Origin: Fulvivirga lutea
GTDB taxonomy: Bacteria > Bacteroidota > Bacteroidia > Cytophagales > Cyclobacteriaceae
Reading direction: 5' to 3'
DNA: 64,000 nt
NCBI RefSeq assembly: GCF_017068455.1
Contig: NZ_CP070608.1
Location: 3,842,501 to 3,906,500 of the forward strand
Shown: piece by piece, positions 62,944-64,000 of the stretch
Layout of the letters: every line of letters begins with the position of its first letter
How positions within the stretch are numbered: the first letter of the stretch is position 1
Program-made: the position numbers and the translations under genes
The notes under the pieces: generated by a model
The model's database searches: none
The model's input: only the letters and a program-made list of their open reading frames with translations
What the model was told of the DNA's origin: nothing

Positions 62944-64000
62944 TCATTCATTTCGCAATACGGTTACCGGATTGAGCATGGCAGCGCGTATTACATGATA
63001 AACTGTAGAAGCAGCAGCAAAGAACACGGTTAATGATAAAGTAAAGAGTAAAATGAATGAATTGAATTCGATATGAAAGGCAAAGCCTGAAAGCCAGTCT
63101 TTACCAAAATAAATTACGAAGGGTATGGCTATTAAATTGCCAATTGCCACCAGCACAAGAATATCTTTAAAAATCAATTTCATTATTGATAAAACACTTG
63201 AGCCCAACACCTTACGAATCCCGATTTCTTTAAGTCTCTTTTCCACCATGAAAAAAGACAATGAAACCAATCCCAAAAATGAGATAAACAACGTGAGATA
63301 GGTAAATACTTTAAAAACCTCAAAAAATACACCTTCAGCATCATGTCTCCGGTTAAGCTGACTATCGAGCCAGTAGTAAGAGAATGGTAGTTCTGGAAAT
63401 GTTTGTTTGAATATAGATTCAATTCCTGCAATGTTTTGCTGATAATTGGTTGATTCCATTCTTATCATCATATCCGACAATTCCGTACTGATGTTAAAAT
63501 AGGCCGTTGGTTTAAAATCTTCTTTCAGCGACTCTTGAAAGTAATTATCAACCACTCCAATGATTTCAAACTCCCCCATGCCCATAAACTGCACGCGATT
63601 TCCTAAGGCCGCCTCAGCATTATTAAATTCATAAAGTTCTAAGGCCTTGCTATTAATAATTACCCTGTTGCTATCTGCTTCATTTAAGAAGTATCTTCCT
63701 GCTACTAACTTTGATTGTAGCATTGGAAAGTAATCTTTACCCACAACCATCTTAAAACAAACTGCACTGTTCGATCTTTCATCATCCTCCCCTATTCTGG
63801 CCGTACCTCCACGCCAACCTACTTGTTTTCCCGGCACATCTGAGGTAAAAGCGGCTTTTGATGCATAGCCAGAAGCAATTAACTGATTTTTGAAAAGTGT
63901 AAGCTTACGTTTGTGATCATCGGGGTTTTGAAACAGATCCGAAGCCTCTACTATTAAAGTTTGAGAGGTATCAATGCCTAAATCCTGCTCATTCATGAAC
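62944..64000 (-). CDS. ABC transporter permease, FtsX/MacB type (partial)
   Basis: The frame continues past the window edge, so this is the C-terminal 350 or so residues of a permease of about 800 aa. It shows a MacB-like periplasmic core domain (about 1-220 of the visible part) and then three membrane helices with the FtsX segment MVEKRLKEIGIRKVLGSSVLSIMKLIFKDI typical of these permeases, ending in LNPVTVLRNE. In Bacteroidota this family exports antimicrobial agents, lipoproteins or peptides. The visible part begins downstream of an ATG that is in the middle of the gene, not a true start. Confidence 0.88.
   Translation of the reverse strand, partial: FMNEQDLGIDTSQTLIVEASDLFQNPDDHKRKLTLFKNQLIASGYASKAAFTSDVPGKQVGWRGGTARIGEDDERSNSAVCFKMVVGKDYFPMLQSKLVAGRYFLNEADSNRVIINSKALELYEFNNAEAALGNRVQFMGMGEFEIIGVVDNYFQESLKEDFKPTAYFNISTELSDMMIRMESTNYQQNIAGIESIFKQTFPELPFSYYWLDSQLNRRHDAEGVFFEVFKVFTYLTLFISFLGLVSLSFFMVEKRLKEIGIRKVLGSSVLSIMKLIFKDILVLVAIGNLIAIPFVIYFGKDWLSGFAFHIEFNSFILLFTLSLTVFFAAASTVYHVIRAAMLNPVTVLRNE

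Noticed and set aside
1-64000. CRISPR array, transposase, prophage, rRNA operon or riboswitch
   Set aside because: No regularly spaced repeats, IS ends with transposase, phage structural genes, rRNA sequence or recognisable riboswitch core was found on either strand.

Overview
The window is chromosomal DNA from a Bacteroidota bacterium, most likely a Cytophagales-type (Fulvivirga/Roseivirga/Marivirga-like), probably marine or environmental member. The evidence is an AT-rich genome, a SusC/SusD outer-membrane uptake operon, proteins with type IX secretion (T9SS) C-terminal sorting domains of both the YPNP type and the gliding-motility (type B) class, Bacteroidota promoters of the form TTTG-N19-TAnnTTTG, weak or absent Shine-Dalgarno sites, and typical Bacteroidota families (DUF4924, small lipoproteins, AraC regulators with membrane sensors). 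Assignment below phylum is inference. No phage, transposase, integrase or CRISPR array is visible.

Layout. 0-8.4 kb: housekeeping and envelope genes (rel, tRNA-Leu, tig, clpP-clpX, a PTPS/QueD-like gene with lpxB, hldD). 8.5-15.4 kb: secreted proteins (an arylsulfotransferase-like T9SS cargo and a 1608-residue modular beta-propeller/PKD T9SS cargo with a downstream lipoprotein). 15.7-22.4 kb: a four-gene SusC-SusD-lipoprotein-lipoprotein operon without catabolic enzymes. 22.6-27.2 kb: lepA-folD-PorE-like OmpA operon. 27.4-32.8 kb: small conserved genes (DUF4924, methyltransferase, TerB-like, acpH, thiL, methylmalonyl-CoA epimerase, IscA-type protein and a 57-aa lipoprotein). 32.8-34.6 kb: a 614-aa protein with a PD-(D/E)XK nuclease C-terminus. 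34.8-40.8 kb: RidA-family protein, Xaa-Pro aminopeptidase, subtilase, a Xre/RES toxin-antitoxin pair and an ABC-F ATPase. 40.9-45.4 kb: SRPBCC protein, a REP-like palindrome, Zn-phospholipase C-like protein, rpsT, two orphan proteins and tRNA-Lys. 45.4-52.5 kb: TPR/SH3 protein, a type B T9SS cargo, an RlmD-family methyltransferase and a BlaI/M56 pair with a well-defined operator-promoter. 52.6-64 kb: K+ channel, clpB, thioesterase, rlmN, histidine kinase, aldo/keto reductase, NTT-like transporter, AraC regulator and an FtsX-type permease cut by the window edge.

How parts fit together. ClpP/ClpX, Tig and ClpB cover protein quality control; LpxB and HldD build lipopolysaccharide; the SusCD operon and T9SS cargo define the cell-surface and secretome side, and the PorE-like protein may belong to the T9SS or the peptidoglycan-linked envelope. 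The most secure regulatory finding is in front of blaI (52457-52527), where two identical-format 16-bp palindromes bracket a perfect Bacteroidota promoter. The best accessory candidates are the lone PD-(D/E)XK protein and the Xre/RES module with its phased operator repeats. The tRNA-Lys locus carries a duplicated tRNA 3' end and a leader hairpin.
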